Source: JANNWF01 sp052390415
GTDB lineage: Bacteria > Pseudomonadota > Gammaproteobacteria > Xanthomonadales > Xanthomonadaceae
NCBI GenBank assembly: GCA_052390415.1
Contig: JBQTGY010000081.1
Span: 1-21,139 of the forward strand
Length of the DNA stretch: 21,139 nucleotides
Direction: 5' to 3'
Every line of letters begins with the position of its first letter. Position 1 is the stretch's first letter. This document shows positions 7,985 to 15,238 of the stretch, one piece after another. The notes below the pieces were generated by a model. The model was not told the DNA's origin. It searched no databases and worked only from the letters and a program-made list of their open reading frames with translations. The translations under genes were made by a program, and so were the position numbers.

Positions 7985-10900
7985 TCAGTTGGCACTGGAT
8001 GATGCATCGGTGGACAGCAAAGCGGAGGCGATCGCAAGGAAGGCTAGTCCAGCGATTTGCCGCCGACCCGTCGGTACCGTTTCCACGACAGCGCCGGCGA
8101 GCATCCAGCCCTTCGGGGGCAATACACCCGCTGCCTGCAACTGACATCCCCTGGAGTTGGTGCCTTCCACGATCCCCCGAATGCTTGCGAGCGCGGTCTT
8201 GTGCACTGACGTGCTGACGACCACTCCGACGCGGTAGCGCGATTCTTCCGACTGTGCGATCGCCACCGGCAGGCTGGTCAGGAGCGTAATGAACTCCTGG
8301 TCACTGCGGACGGCGATTTGTCCAGACCGCGGATCGAGTCCGCGCAGGACGATCAGCCAGACCGCAGCCAGAGCGGGGTTCGCGATCCGAGCCTTCAGAC
8401 ACTCATGAACCCACTTCCTATCGACCCGCTCGAACGACAGGGGTGCGGTCGGCAGCGCCCGCGCTCGCGGAACAACATGTCGTTCGTTGTCGCCAGCCGG
8501 GAGGTCGAGGCCGAAGTTCAGCCCGAAGACGTTTGCCTCGATCGATTCACGAAGACGTCGGACCAGGTGCTGTGCAGCCGAGTTCGAGAGGTGGAGCGCG
8601 TCGGCCATCAACTGGATGTCGCCCTCGCGAAGCGAACGGAACAGGGCCTCCGAGAATTGCTCGGGATCGATTGATCTGCGCGCTGCACTTGTGAGAGTTT
8701 CGGGCGCGTCTAGATCGCAAGCGGGTGCTTGTCGCTGCGCGGACGCGCCTTGCTTGACGAGGAAGCGCATTGCCAAGCGTGAAGGTGATGCAGAAAGGTT
8801 CGCACGGCTCAATCGTTGTCGAAGCGCAGCTGGCTTGAGGCCGGCAAGCGTCGCCAGAGCGCCGCTCGACAACGTGTCTGAAACTTGTCTGCAGGCCCAG
8901 GGTTCGATCAGCCCGGTCGTATGGGTGTAGGAGGAGACCGGTGTTTCCATCTGGGCATGACCTCGGCGAGCGCGGAAGCCGGCCGCATGCGCTTGGCCGA
9001 GGGGGAGATCGCCGCCGAGCGACTGACGCATCAGCAGAGGATCCGGCAGCCAATCGGCACCTTCGCGGCTGGCGCCGCGCCGGACGGCATCGAGCATTTC
9101 CGTCGTCGCGAACAGAACCAGAATATCGTTCGAGACTGCGGTGTGGCGCCACCAGTTGATCTGCGCATCCTGCCTTCCCGTCGAGCAACGGAGGATGGCG
9201 GCAATCCGGCGCCTCAGTCGATCAACGTCGAGAGGCGTGCGCCCATCCACCGATTCGGCGAACAGCACCGAACTTCGTGCCTCACTCTCAGTTTGCAGTG
9301 CGTGAGATTTCTCTCGCCATGCATCGATGGCTTCCCAGCCCGCTTTCGGCATGCTGGGCTCGAGGTCGATCAATCGGGTGCTGTGGTGGGTCTTCGTCGT
9401 CACCCAGCGGTTCTTCCGAACAAGCAGCGCGCGGCGGCCCTCATCGGTCACGAGCTCGCGGTTTTCCCGCAGCAATGTCTCCTTCTTGCGGGTGCCGGCG
9501 GCAAAGCCCAGTGAGATGGCCGCCAGCACGGCGCGAGTCTCGATGAGAGGATCGTCAAGCTGATCGGCGTTCGTGAGATCGGATTGCAGTTGCGCCAAGC
9601 TGGCAGCCATTTCGTTGGGCCCAATGTAGCCGACCTCGGGCAAGCTGGTGATCGCGTCGCCCGCGTGCCCGAGCGCCACGTGGGGAGCCCAGCGCTGGTC
9701 GACCAGGTACCCGTGGAAGTAGGCGAGGTAGCCCGTCAGCTTTTCCTTGTACTTCAACGGCGCTCGCCGGACGATGCTGTCGTAGATCTGCGCGTAGTCT
9801 TCGTCTTCGAGATCCTCCAGGTGCAGGTCGGGATCGTAAGCCTGGAGCGCGCCACCCGCGCCGACCACGTAGGTATAGACCGTGTCGGGGACGATCTGCG
9901 GTGACCAAGGCGTGCCGTTCTCCAGTCTATCGAGCGCATACGCCGTCAGAGCGCGAACGAGCGTCCCATCGAATGGCCACTGCGTGAGCCTGGCGCGAAG
10001 ACGCCGGCAGGCCTCTGCGCGGAGCTCATGCCGACGCAGCGGCGAACGCTTCTTGCTGCCTCTTGCTGGTTCAGCCGGCTTGGTCGATTCCCCTTCCGTC
10101 GTTCCGGCGGGGAAGCTCTGAGAGCCGTCCTTGGCCGCCCGCAGCACGGCCTTCAGCCACTTGTAGTCCTGCGCACCTCCATTCGAAGTGGGGCGGGCAG
10201 GCACCTGCTCCGATGTGTTGTCCTCCGCTCCATCGCGCGGAAGAACATGGGCCGCTGTTGCGGGCTGTCCGAACAATGCACGCAGCCTGTCCATGGGCAT
10301 GTTTACGGAACGGACTTGCTCGGACCAAGCAAGACGCAATGGCGGTGGGGATTCGAATCGGTGACCGATTCTCGCCATGGCAAACAGTACGTCGAGCTTC
10401 CTTCCCTTTGGTGAAGTCACGAACTTGGCTGGAACCCATGAGGCAACCAAGTCCTCCAGTTCCTTTCTGTCAGCCTTGGGCAGATGTGGCTTTGCGGTGA
10501 GCGCCGCCAAGGCAACTGCACCGGTGAAGACCTCGGCGGACTCTTCCGGGTTGGGGTCCTCAGGAAATCGCGAGATGCGAATGGGGATCGCAATGCCTTC
10601 GCCATCAGCACTGATCGGCTCCGCCTCGCGCAGCCCTTCCAGAATCTTTGCCAGTCGATCCCACGATGACACGCCTTGCCAAAGGATCAGCGCCAGGACG
10701 AAATTCAACTTGGCCGATGCGGCCGAAGGGGCGGCTTTTCCCGGATCGATGTTGAGGTGCAACGCAAACTCCGCGCGCAGGCGCTCCAGGGTCTGGTGCG
10801 CGGGCACGAAACTCGGATGGTGGACGCTGGGGCTGGGTCGAAAGGCGAAAAACTGGGGCAGGCGCTTCACCTTCCACCCGTTGGCTTTTCGCCCGTGAAG

Positions 10901-13675
10901 CAGAAAGTCGCGAAGTGCCCTGACGCGTAGCTCGACGTGTGCGGTACTGCCGGCGTCCGCGGCAACGGCGAACCTGAGGGCCGTGACTGCCGATGAGTCG
11001 AGTTCGTGGGGCTGGTTGGGGGCGTCGAAGAGATCGGGGCGTATGCGTCTGACAAGTTCCAGGACTTCCTCGCGGATCTGTTCACCCATTGATTCGCGTA
11101 ACGTGTCCACTTCCAGACGCTGCCGGCTAAAGGCCAAATCGACAGCCTGTTCATGGGCGTCTTCAACCCGAGTCACCTCCTGCGTAACTGGCGGAGCGCT
11201 CTCAAGAAAGATGTGCACATCGCCGAAACCGCCGAGCAAGGGACGCCAGCCATCTTCATGCAGCATGCGCTCGATGCAGTTCCGAGTCTCGGAAAGATAC
11301 ACGCCCGGGACGAGAAAGCTGTCAGTGCCAAACGGCTGGATTCCCTGCTCAAGGTGGCCCATGAGCGCCTGCACATAGAGTCCCGGGCACTCCACTTCGC
11401 GCAGACGCGTGGCGATGCGGTGGCGAAGAAAATTTGCGGGCAAGTTCCAGCCGGCAGGCAAGCGGGACAGAGCATCTTGTCCATCAAGCGGCTGAACTCT
11501 GGCGCGCTGGTCGATGAGGAAGAAAAGCGGCCCTTGACCGGACAACGCCTGTCTCGCGGCGGAACGGATGAGTGGGCCGAGGTCCGCGCTCTGGCTCATC
11601 AGGCCGAGCACCGAGCCGTACGCCGCGAGCGATTGGAGGAGAGTCGGTGCCAGCGGTACCAGACGCCCCTCGTGGGCCGCATCCGTCACTTTGTCGACAA
11701 TGACGGCGCTCCGCGAAATCCAATTGATCCAAGACGCGCGGACCTCGCCGAGTCGAAATGTCGGTCGAAAACCGGTGCCTGCCATCCAGATACAGGCCGT
11801 CGCGCGGGCCATCTCGTCCTGGAGGTAGAGGATCTCTCGACCGGCGGTGCGCTGGTCGCGCGGGCGGTTGACCAGTCCGCGAGTGACGGCCTGCACCACT
11901 GTCTTGAGCGCCGCGTCGGTGAGCGCAAGCTTGCTGCCAACGAGGTGGCCCAGCGACGCGACGCACGCGCTGGGCGTAAGACCGTGATTGGCGACCGCGC
12001 GATCGTAGACAGCCTGAAGAGTCCTCACTCTGGCGGCGTAGTAGGACACGCCGACAGGCGCAGTGCCCAGCGTCTGACCTGTCACCATTTGGGCAGATGG
12101 GGGATGCCCGCACTGTGCCAGCACTTCGAGCTGATGCCCGCGGAACAATCGCGCGGCGGTGATGCGGGGCTCGTCGTCTCGTGCGGCCTCGAATAGGGAG
12201 TCGAGAATTTGCTCCAGGACCGCTATGTCCGTTCGGAACACGTAGCCATCGTCGGACGGTCTCAGTCTGCGAAGTTCCCGAGCCACTTCCTGTGTCAGGC
12301 GGATCGGGACGGTGTCGGCTACCAGTTGAAGCAACGGTAGCTGCTCAGGCTTGGGCTTGAATCGGTCCTGGCTGCCGACAAGCGGAAGATTGAGCGTGCC
12401 AGTGGCCAGTTCCAGGAGGTCGTGCGGATTTGCAGTGTCTTCCGCCGGCGTCGTGCGGATCGCGTGGCAGCGGGCGCGTGGCAGGCCGGTCGATGCGGAG
12501 AGCAGGGCCAAGGTCAGCGCTTCGTGCCGAATCGCGTCTGGCGCATCCTCAAGTCGCGAGATTTCTCCCAAGAGCCGCCGCACGGCATGTCGCATCTCAC
12601 CGGGGGACAGGGCGTCCCACTGATGCCGTGCCCAGAAGCCTTGCCTGACGTCGGATAGAAGGCGCAGCGCCGTCGTTCGTCGCTTGACTGCGGATATCGA
12701 TAACGACGTCTCCGCGATCAAGCCTTCAGCTAGAGGGGTGCGGTCGTCGATGGACTCGGCTTCATCGGCGATGGCTTCGGCGATCTCTGCGGAGGGAGAG
12801 AAGGCTGGTCCGTAAACGAAGGTCGCGTCCGACTCGTCGACACCAGCACTTGTTGATTCGATGGGGTGGGGTGCTGGCGGTCGGGGGCGAAGGCGAACTG
12901 GCTTTGAGATTGGGTCGGGCGAAATTGGGGAGCTGTCGCTGGGAGCGACTTCGATCACTTGTTCGACGCCAGGTGCGGCGCTCGGATCACCGCGATCCAG
13001 AAGCCAGAACGACTTGAGCAGCTTGTCGACGGCGTGTGCGAGTTCATCCAGCCTCGGATGCAAGGCCTGAGGCACACCCGCGCGCTGTGCGAGCGCTGCT
13101 TGTAGAACTCGAGCGTTGAGGGTCGACGGCAGTGAGGCGATGAACCTGGCCCGTGCCAAGTCGTGGCCATCATGGACCTCACGGCTGCCAAGTCGGACAA
13201 ACCTCACCACCTGCTCGATTGCCTTCAAGCTGACCGCCCTGGCGTCGCGGGACCGGACAAGCAGCAGACCGAGCAGGATTGCCTTCAGTGTGGTGTAGCC
13301 CCCCTCGCAGCCGGGCGTGGGCGGTTGGGCGAGGGCGCGATAAGCCGTCGAACCGTGTCCCCGCATCAGGTCCTGGTCCCACTGGCTGCGGGTACCTCTC
13401 GCATCCGAGAGAACCGCCGATGCCAGGTGATCGAGCAGTGCCTGAACGGGCTTTCCCTGGAACCGCACCTCATGAGGGCTCAGTGCGCTCAGTGCAGCTC
13501 GGACCCCCTGCAGGAAGGTAGGGAACTCCACGGGGGTTGCAGGCGGGTCAAGCAGTAAAAGGAGAGATCGGGCCTCAGGTAAGATCGAGGCCGAATTGAG
13601 CCAGGCGGGCGCATCGGGGGCATGCGGCGCCAGGCGGCGGCCTGGTGCGGCGTTCTCGGGCTTGTTGGTTGCCAT
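7985..13675 (-). CDS. Giant tyrosine recombinase-like protein with two tandem catalytic domains
   Basis: One uninterrupted frame of 1896 residues with GGGAG seven bases before its ATG. I see two tyrosine-recombinase catalytic modules. Module 1 has Arg637 (AGTGFRP), Lys662, Arg751 (NFLRHRIATRL), His774 (LMGH) and Tyr793 (VPGVYLSETR). Module 2 has Arg1396 (AAGTRKKE), Lys1428 (VTTKTHHSTRLI), Arg1510 (INWWRHTAVSN), His1573 (RRGHAQMETP) and Tyr1583 (SSYTHTT). The box II His is Asn in both (Asn748, Asn1507). The two parts are joined by flexible-looking Pro/Ser/Glu-rich stretches (about 228-305 and 1140-1210). An N-terminal helical region precedes module 1, and about 300 residues of unrecognised sequence follow module 2. 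Typical integrases are 300-450 residues. Its neighbourhood (tRNA fragment, octamer repeats) supports a role in site-specific integration. I know no named family for this architecture; both assignments rest on motif reading, module 2 being the clearer. Confidence 0.8.
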   Translation of the reverse strand: MATNKPENAAPGRRLAPHAPDAPAWLNSASILPEARSLLLLLDPPATPVEFPTFLQGVRAALSALSPHEVRFQGKPVQALLDHLASAVLSDARGTRSQWDQDLMRGHGSTAYRALAQPPTPGCEGGYTTLKAILLGLLLVRSRDARAVSLKAIEQVVRFVRLGSREVHDGHDLARARFIASLPSTLNARVLQAALAQRAGVPQALHPRLDELAHAVDKLLKSFWLLDRGDPSAAPGVEQVIEVAPSDSSPISPDPISKPVRLRPRPPAPHPIESTSAGVDESDATFVYGPAFSPSAEIAEAIADEAESIDDRTPLAEGLIAETSLSISAVKRRTTALRLLSDVRQGFWARHQWDALSPGEMRHAVRRLLGEISRLEDAPDAIRHEALTLALLSASTGLPRARCHAIRTTPAEDTANPHDLLELATGTLNLPLVGSQDRFKPKPEQLPLLQLVADTVPIRLTQEVARELRRLRPSDDGYVFRTDIAVLEQILDSLFEAARDDEPRITAARLFRGHQLEVLAQCGHPPSAQMVTGQTLGTAPVGVSYYAARVRTLQAVYDRAVANHGLTPSACVASLGHLVGSKLALTDAALKTVVQAVTRGLVNRPRDQRTAGREILYLQDEMARATACIWMAGTGFRPTFRLGEVRASWINWISRSAVIVDKVTDAAHEGRLVPLAPTLLQSLAAYGSVLGLMSQSADLGPLIRSAARQALSGQGPLFFLIDQRARVQPLDGQDALSRLPAGWNLPANFLRHRIATRLREVECPGLYVQALMGHLEQGIQPFGTDSFLVPGVYLSETRNCIERMLHEDGWRPLLGGFGDVHIFLESAPPVTQEVTRVEDAHEQAVDLAFSRQRLEVDTLRESMGEQIREEVLELVRRIRPDLFDAPNQPHELDSSAVTALRFAVAADAGSTAHVELRVRALRDFLLHGRKANGWKVKRLPQFFAFRPSPSVHHPSFVPAHQTLERLRAEFALHLNIDPGKAAPSAASAKLNFVLALILWQGVSSWDRLAKILEGLREAEPISADGEGIAIPIRISRFPEDPNPEESAEVFTGAVALAALTAKPHLPKADRKELEDLVASWVPAKFVTSPKGRKLDVLFAMARIGHRFESPPPLRLAWSEQVRSVNMPMDRLRALFGQPATAAHVLPRDGAEDNTSEQVPARPTSNGGAQDYKWLKAVLRAAKDGSQSFPAGTTEGESTKPAEPARGSKKRSPLRRHELRAEACRRLRARLTQWPFDGTLVRALTAYALDRLENGTPWSPQIVPDTVYTYVVGAGGALQAYDPDLHLEDLEDEDYAQIYDSIVRRAPLKYKEKLTGYLAYFHGYLVDQRWAPHVALGHAGDAITSLPEVGYIGPNEMAASLAQLQSDLTNADQLDDPLIETRAVLAAISLGFAAGTRKKETLLRENRELVTDEGRRALLVRKNRWVTTKTHHSTRLIDLEPSMPKAGWEAIDAWREKSHALQTESEARSSVLFAESVDGRTPLDVDRLRRRIAAILRCSTGRQDAQINWWRHTAVSNDILVLFATTEMLDAVRRGASREGADWLPDPLLMRQSLGGDLPLGQAHAAGFRARRGHAQMETPVSSYTHTTGLIEPWACRQVSDTLSSGALATLAGLKPAALRQRLSRANLSASPSRLAMRFLVKQGASAQRQAPACDLDAPETLTSAARRSIDPEQFSEALFRSLREGDIQLMADALHLSNSAAQHLVRRLRESIEANVFGLNFGLDLPAGDNERHVVPRARALPTAPLSFERVDRKWVHECLKARIANPALAAVWLIVLRGLDPRSGQIAVRSDQEFITLLTSLPVAIAQSEESRYRVGVVVSTSVHKTALASIRGIVEGTNSRGCQLQAAGVLPPKGWMLAGAVVETVPTGRRQIAGLAFLAIASALLSTDASSSAN

Positions 13676-13725
13676 GGCATCGCTCCCTGGACCCCCACTT
13701 GTTGGTCAGATAGTCCGGGGCTCGC

Positions 13726-13767
13726 TGTGACAGTCTACGTGAAGTATTGCCCGGTGGCATGTGACAG
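13726..13767 (+). repeat. TGTGACAG octamers, left group (two copies)
   Basis: Exact copies of TGTGACAG at 13726-13733 and 13760-13767, 34 bases apart, in the same orientation. A related CGTCACAA lies at 13779-13786. They sit 51 and 85 bases upstream of the recombinase start and 161-127 bases left of the tRNA fragment, so they could be recombinase arm-type binding sites or operators for the recombinase gene. Confidence 0.55.
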
Positions 13768-13893
13768 CAGATCTTAAGCGTCACAAATTAACCTGAGAAA
13801 GTGTTCTGCAAGCTATTGAACGATAGGGGACAACTTAGAACTAAGGCATTCAAGGCAATTTTTGACAAATTGGCGGTAGTGATCCATAGAACG

Positions 13894-13938
13894 CTACGAA
13901 CTTGGTGGTCGGGAGTTCGAATCTCTCCGGGCGCGCCA
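13894..13938 (+). pseudogene. 3' half of tRNA-Arg(ACG), probable attachment-site core
   Basis: The sequence reads as the last 45 bases of a tRNA: anticodon loop CTACGAA (13894-13900, anticodon ACG), 3' anticodon stem CTTGG, variable loop TGGTC, T stem GGGAG, T loop TTCGAAT, T stem CTCTC (one G-U pair), acceptor strand CGGGCGC, discriminator G and encoded CCA (13936-13938). Bases just upstream (GAACG) do not pair with CTTGG, where CCAAG would be required, and no GCGCCCG acceptor strand occurs at the right distance, so the 5' half is missing. The break at the anticodon loop is a well-known crossover location for tyrosine integrases. It is not a functional tRNA gene. Confidence 0.85.
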
Positions 13939-13951
13939 TCTAAAGAAAAAA

Positions 13952-13988
13952 GGGTCAGTGACTTAACGTCACTGGCCCATTTGTCTTT
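13952..13988 (+). terminator. Intrinsic terminator behind the tRNA fragment
   Basis: Stem GGGTCAGTGAC (13952-13962), loop TTAAC, stem GTCACTGGCCC (13968-13978): eleven pairs with one G-U. A T-rich tail follows (ATTTGTCTTTT). It lies 13 bases after the CCA, the expected place for a tRNA terminator. This suggests that the right side of the fragment is native chromosomal flank. Confidence 0.8.
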
Positions 13989-14005
13989 TCGGGATCGAGA
14001 ACGCC

Positions 14006-14025
14006 TGTGACACGTCCTGTGACAG
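14006..14025 (+). repeat. TGTGACAC/TGTGACAG pair, middle group
   Basis: TGTGACAC (14006-14013) and TGTGACAG (14018-14025), both preceded by C, in direct orientation and 12 bases apart, about one helical turn. They lie some 70 bases right of the tRNA fragment. Confidence 0.5.
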
Positions 14026-14266
14026 TGACGCTTTCTCGACCGTCTGCGCAGGGCCGAAACGAGCACAAAGTGTGTGGCAGGGTCGACCACTTGGTCGCGC
14101 CGAGATGACCCCCAAGTCCAGCGCACGATGGTCACGACCCGGTCGACCGTCGGCGGGCGACGAAGACCACCATGCGGTCCGCTTGGGTGTCGTTCCTCGC
14201 AGCGATGACCATCAAGTCGTCGGCCAAGGAAACTCAGCGCTGAAGCGGCTTCCAGAGGTCTCTCGC

Positions 14267-14296
14267 CTGTCACACGGGCCTGTGACAGTGTCACAG
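14267..14296. repeat. TGTGACAG inverted group with a perfect 17-base palindrome
   Basis: An inverted copy CTGTCACA (14267-14274) is followed by CTGTGACA-G-TGTCACAG (14280-14296), a perfect palindrome around one central G. The TGTGA/TCACA arms recall CRP-type sites, but the spacer is five bases instead of six. It lies about 60 bases beyond the stop of the mgtC-like gene. Confidence 0.55.
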
Positions 14297-14355
14297 CGTT
14301 CAGGGCTTCGACATCGCTCCGTCCATACCTGCAATCTCCTGTGATTCGGAAACGA

Positions 14356-15093
14356 TCAGTTGCGTACCGGGGTGATGCTGAACTTGGTCATGCCTTCAAA
14401 GGCCGACAGTTCGTCCGCAAGGAGCGCGGGGGAAAGTGCTCGCGCACGCTCGATGGCCATCGCGGCAAATCGCCAGACGGGTTCGTTGTCGGCGAACGTG
14501 ATCGTGATGCTGTCGCGCAGGACGCGATAACCGCGGGCTTCAGCGATCGAGGCGATCTCGACCAGGTCGGGTCGAAAGCCACGCCGGAACGTAAGCGTGA
14601 TGTCGAGCGTGGAGCGGCCGGGCAAGCGCCGTTCGAGTCGTTGCAACAGCGACATCGACAACGCACACAGCAAGGCCAGCCACAGTGCGGCGGCATAGAA
14701 TCCGGCGCCGAGCAGTACGCCCACCGCAGAGACCGCCCAGATGGACGCGGCCGTCGTGAGTCCGCGGATGCTGAGCCCATCCTTGAGGATCACGCCCGCG
14801 CACAGGAAGCCAATGCCGGTGACCACGCCCTGGACGACGCGCGTAGGGTCGACCGGCACGTCGCCTGCCAGACCGCCGTACCACAGTGGCGCGAAGCCGA
14901 CGATGACGGTCATCGCCGTCGACGCCATGCAGACCAGCCCATAGGTACGCATGCCGGCGGCGCGGCCCTGATAGGAACGCTCGTAGCCGATCAGCATGCC
15001 CAGCAGCAACGCGCCCAGCACGTTCAGGGCGATGAATCCGTTGGCGGCGAGCAGGTCGCCGCTCCAGAAGTGCTGGAGAGAAGGGATGTCCAT
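14356..15093 (-). CDS. MgtC/SapB-family inner-membrane protein
   Basis: A 245-residue protein with the MgtC signature: LLGMLIGYERSYQGRAAGMRTYGLVCM near residues 31-57 and GIGFLCAGVILKDGLSIRGLTTAASIWAVSAVGVLLG in the middle. Several hydrophobic segments span the first ~150 residues, and a soluble C-terminal domain (from about LDITLTFRRGF) resembles the ACT-like tail of longer MgtC homologues. In pathogens MgtC helps growth in low Mg2+ and inhibits F-type ATP synthase; in free-living bacteria the role is less certain. The ATG at 15093 gives the full first membrane segment, though its ribosome binding site is weak. It is divergent from the large AAA regulator, with a dyad repeat in the shared region. 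Confidence 0.9.
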   Translation of the reverse strand: MDIPSLQHFWSGDLLAANGFIALNVLGALLLGMLIGYERSYQGRAAGMRTYGLVCMASTAMTVIVGFAPLWYGGLAGDVPVDPTRVVQGVVTGIGFLCAGVILKDGLSIRGLTTAASIWAVSAVGVLLGAGFYAAALWLALLCALSMSLLQRLERRLPGRSTLDITLTFRRGFRPDLVEIASIAEARGYRVLRDSITITFADNEPVWRFAAMAIERARALSPALLADELSAFEGMTKFSITPVRN

Positions 15094-15130
15094 GGGCTCA
15101 GCCTAGGCACTCGACGCCGCCGAAGGGTCG

Positions 15131-15149
15131 CCGAACCGTCAGGGTTCGG
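15131..15149. promoter_or_regulatory. Dyad repeat in the mgtC-like/regulator divergent region
   Basis: CCGAACC (15131-15137) and GGTTCGG (15143-15149) form a perfect 7-bp inverted repeat with a five-base spacer, 38 bases upstream of the mgtC-like start and about 90 bases upstream of the regulator start. It is a candidate operator; no T tract suggests a terminator. Confidence 0.35.
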
Positions 15150-15238
15150 TCGCTGTTGCGCGCCTGGGCGTGGCGGCGTCTGGTGGGAGGTCGCAGCCGG
15201 GGGGAGAATGCACGGCGAATCTCCTCGAAACCGGACTC

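Larger units (their letters stand above)
7985..13938. mobile_element. Candidate end of a tRNA-Arg-integrated element (recombinase plus attachment scar)
   Basis: The span from the recombinase gene to the tRNA-Arg 3' fragment looks like the right end of an integrated element. If the fragment with its terminator is the native chromosomal half, the element lies to its left and includes the recombinase. The intact tRNA should then be further left. I see no intact tRNA and no second copy of the fragment in the window, so the left boundary is not defined; 7985 is only the edge of the gene, not a proven end. It is also possible that the fragment is a relic of an older, unrelated insertion. Confidence 0.35.
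13676..14355. other. 680-base gene-free region holding tRNA scar and repeated octamers
   Basis: No real gene is visible between the recombinase start and the mgtC-like stop. The region holds the recombinase promoter area, an AT-rich stretch (13781-13880, 39 G+C of 100 counted), the tRNA-Arg fragment, its terminator and the TGTGACAG cluster. Apparent open frames crossing the tRNA fragment are the familiar spurious peptides produced by tRNA 3' ends. Confidence 0.75.

Noticed and set aside
7985..13675. Two separate recombinase genes joined by a sequencing error
   Set aside because: The frame is continuous through the linker with no stop and no convincing internal ribosome binding site or start near 10000-10300; a single gene is the simpler reading, though an assembly check would be useful.
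13863..13938. Complete tRNA gene
   Set aside because: No acceptor 5' strand (GCGCCCG) and no 5' anticodon stem pairing with CTTGG; only the 3' half is present.
13801..14010. Plus-strand open frame of 69 codons over the tRNA fragment
   Set aside because: Includes WWSGVRISPGAPS, also a common artefact of tRNA sequence, and spans the terminator.
13788..14294. Minus-strand open frame of 168 codons across the tRNA fragment
   Set aside because: Contains the GAPGEIRTPDHQVRS peptide, a well-known spurious translation of tRNA 3' ends; no ribosome binding site or family match.
14281..14295. CRP/Clp binding site
   Set aside because: TGTGA and TCACA are separated by five bases, not the six of the consensus, and the site is not upstream of a gene start.
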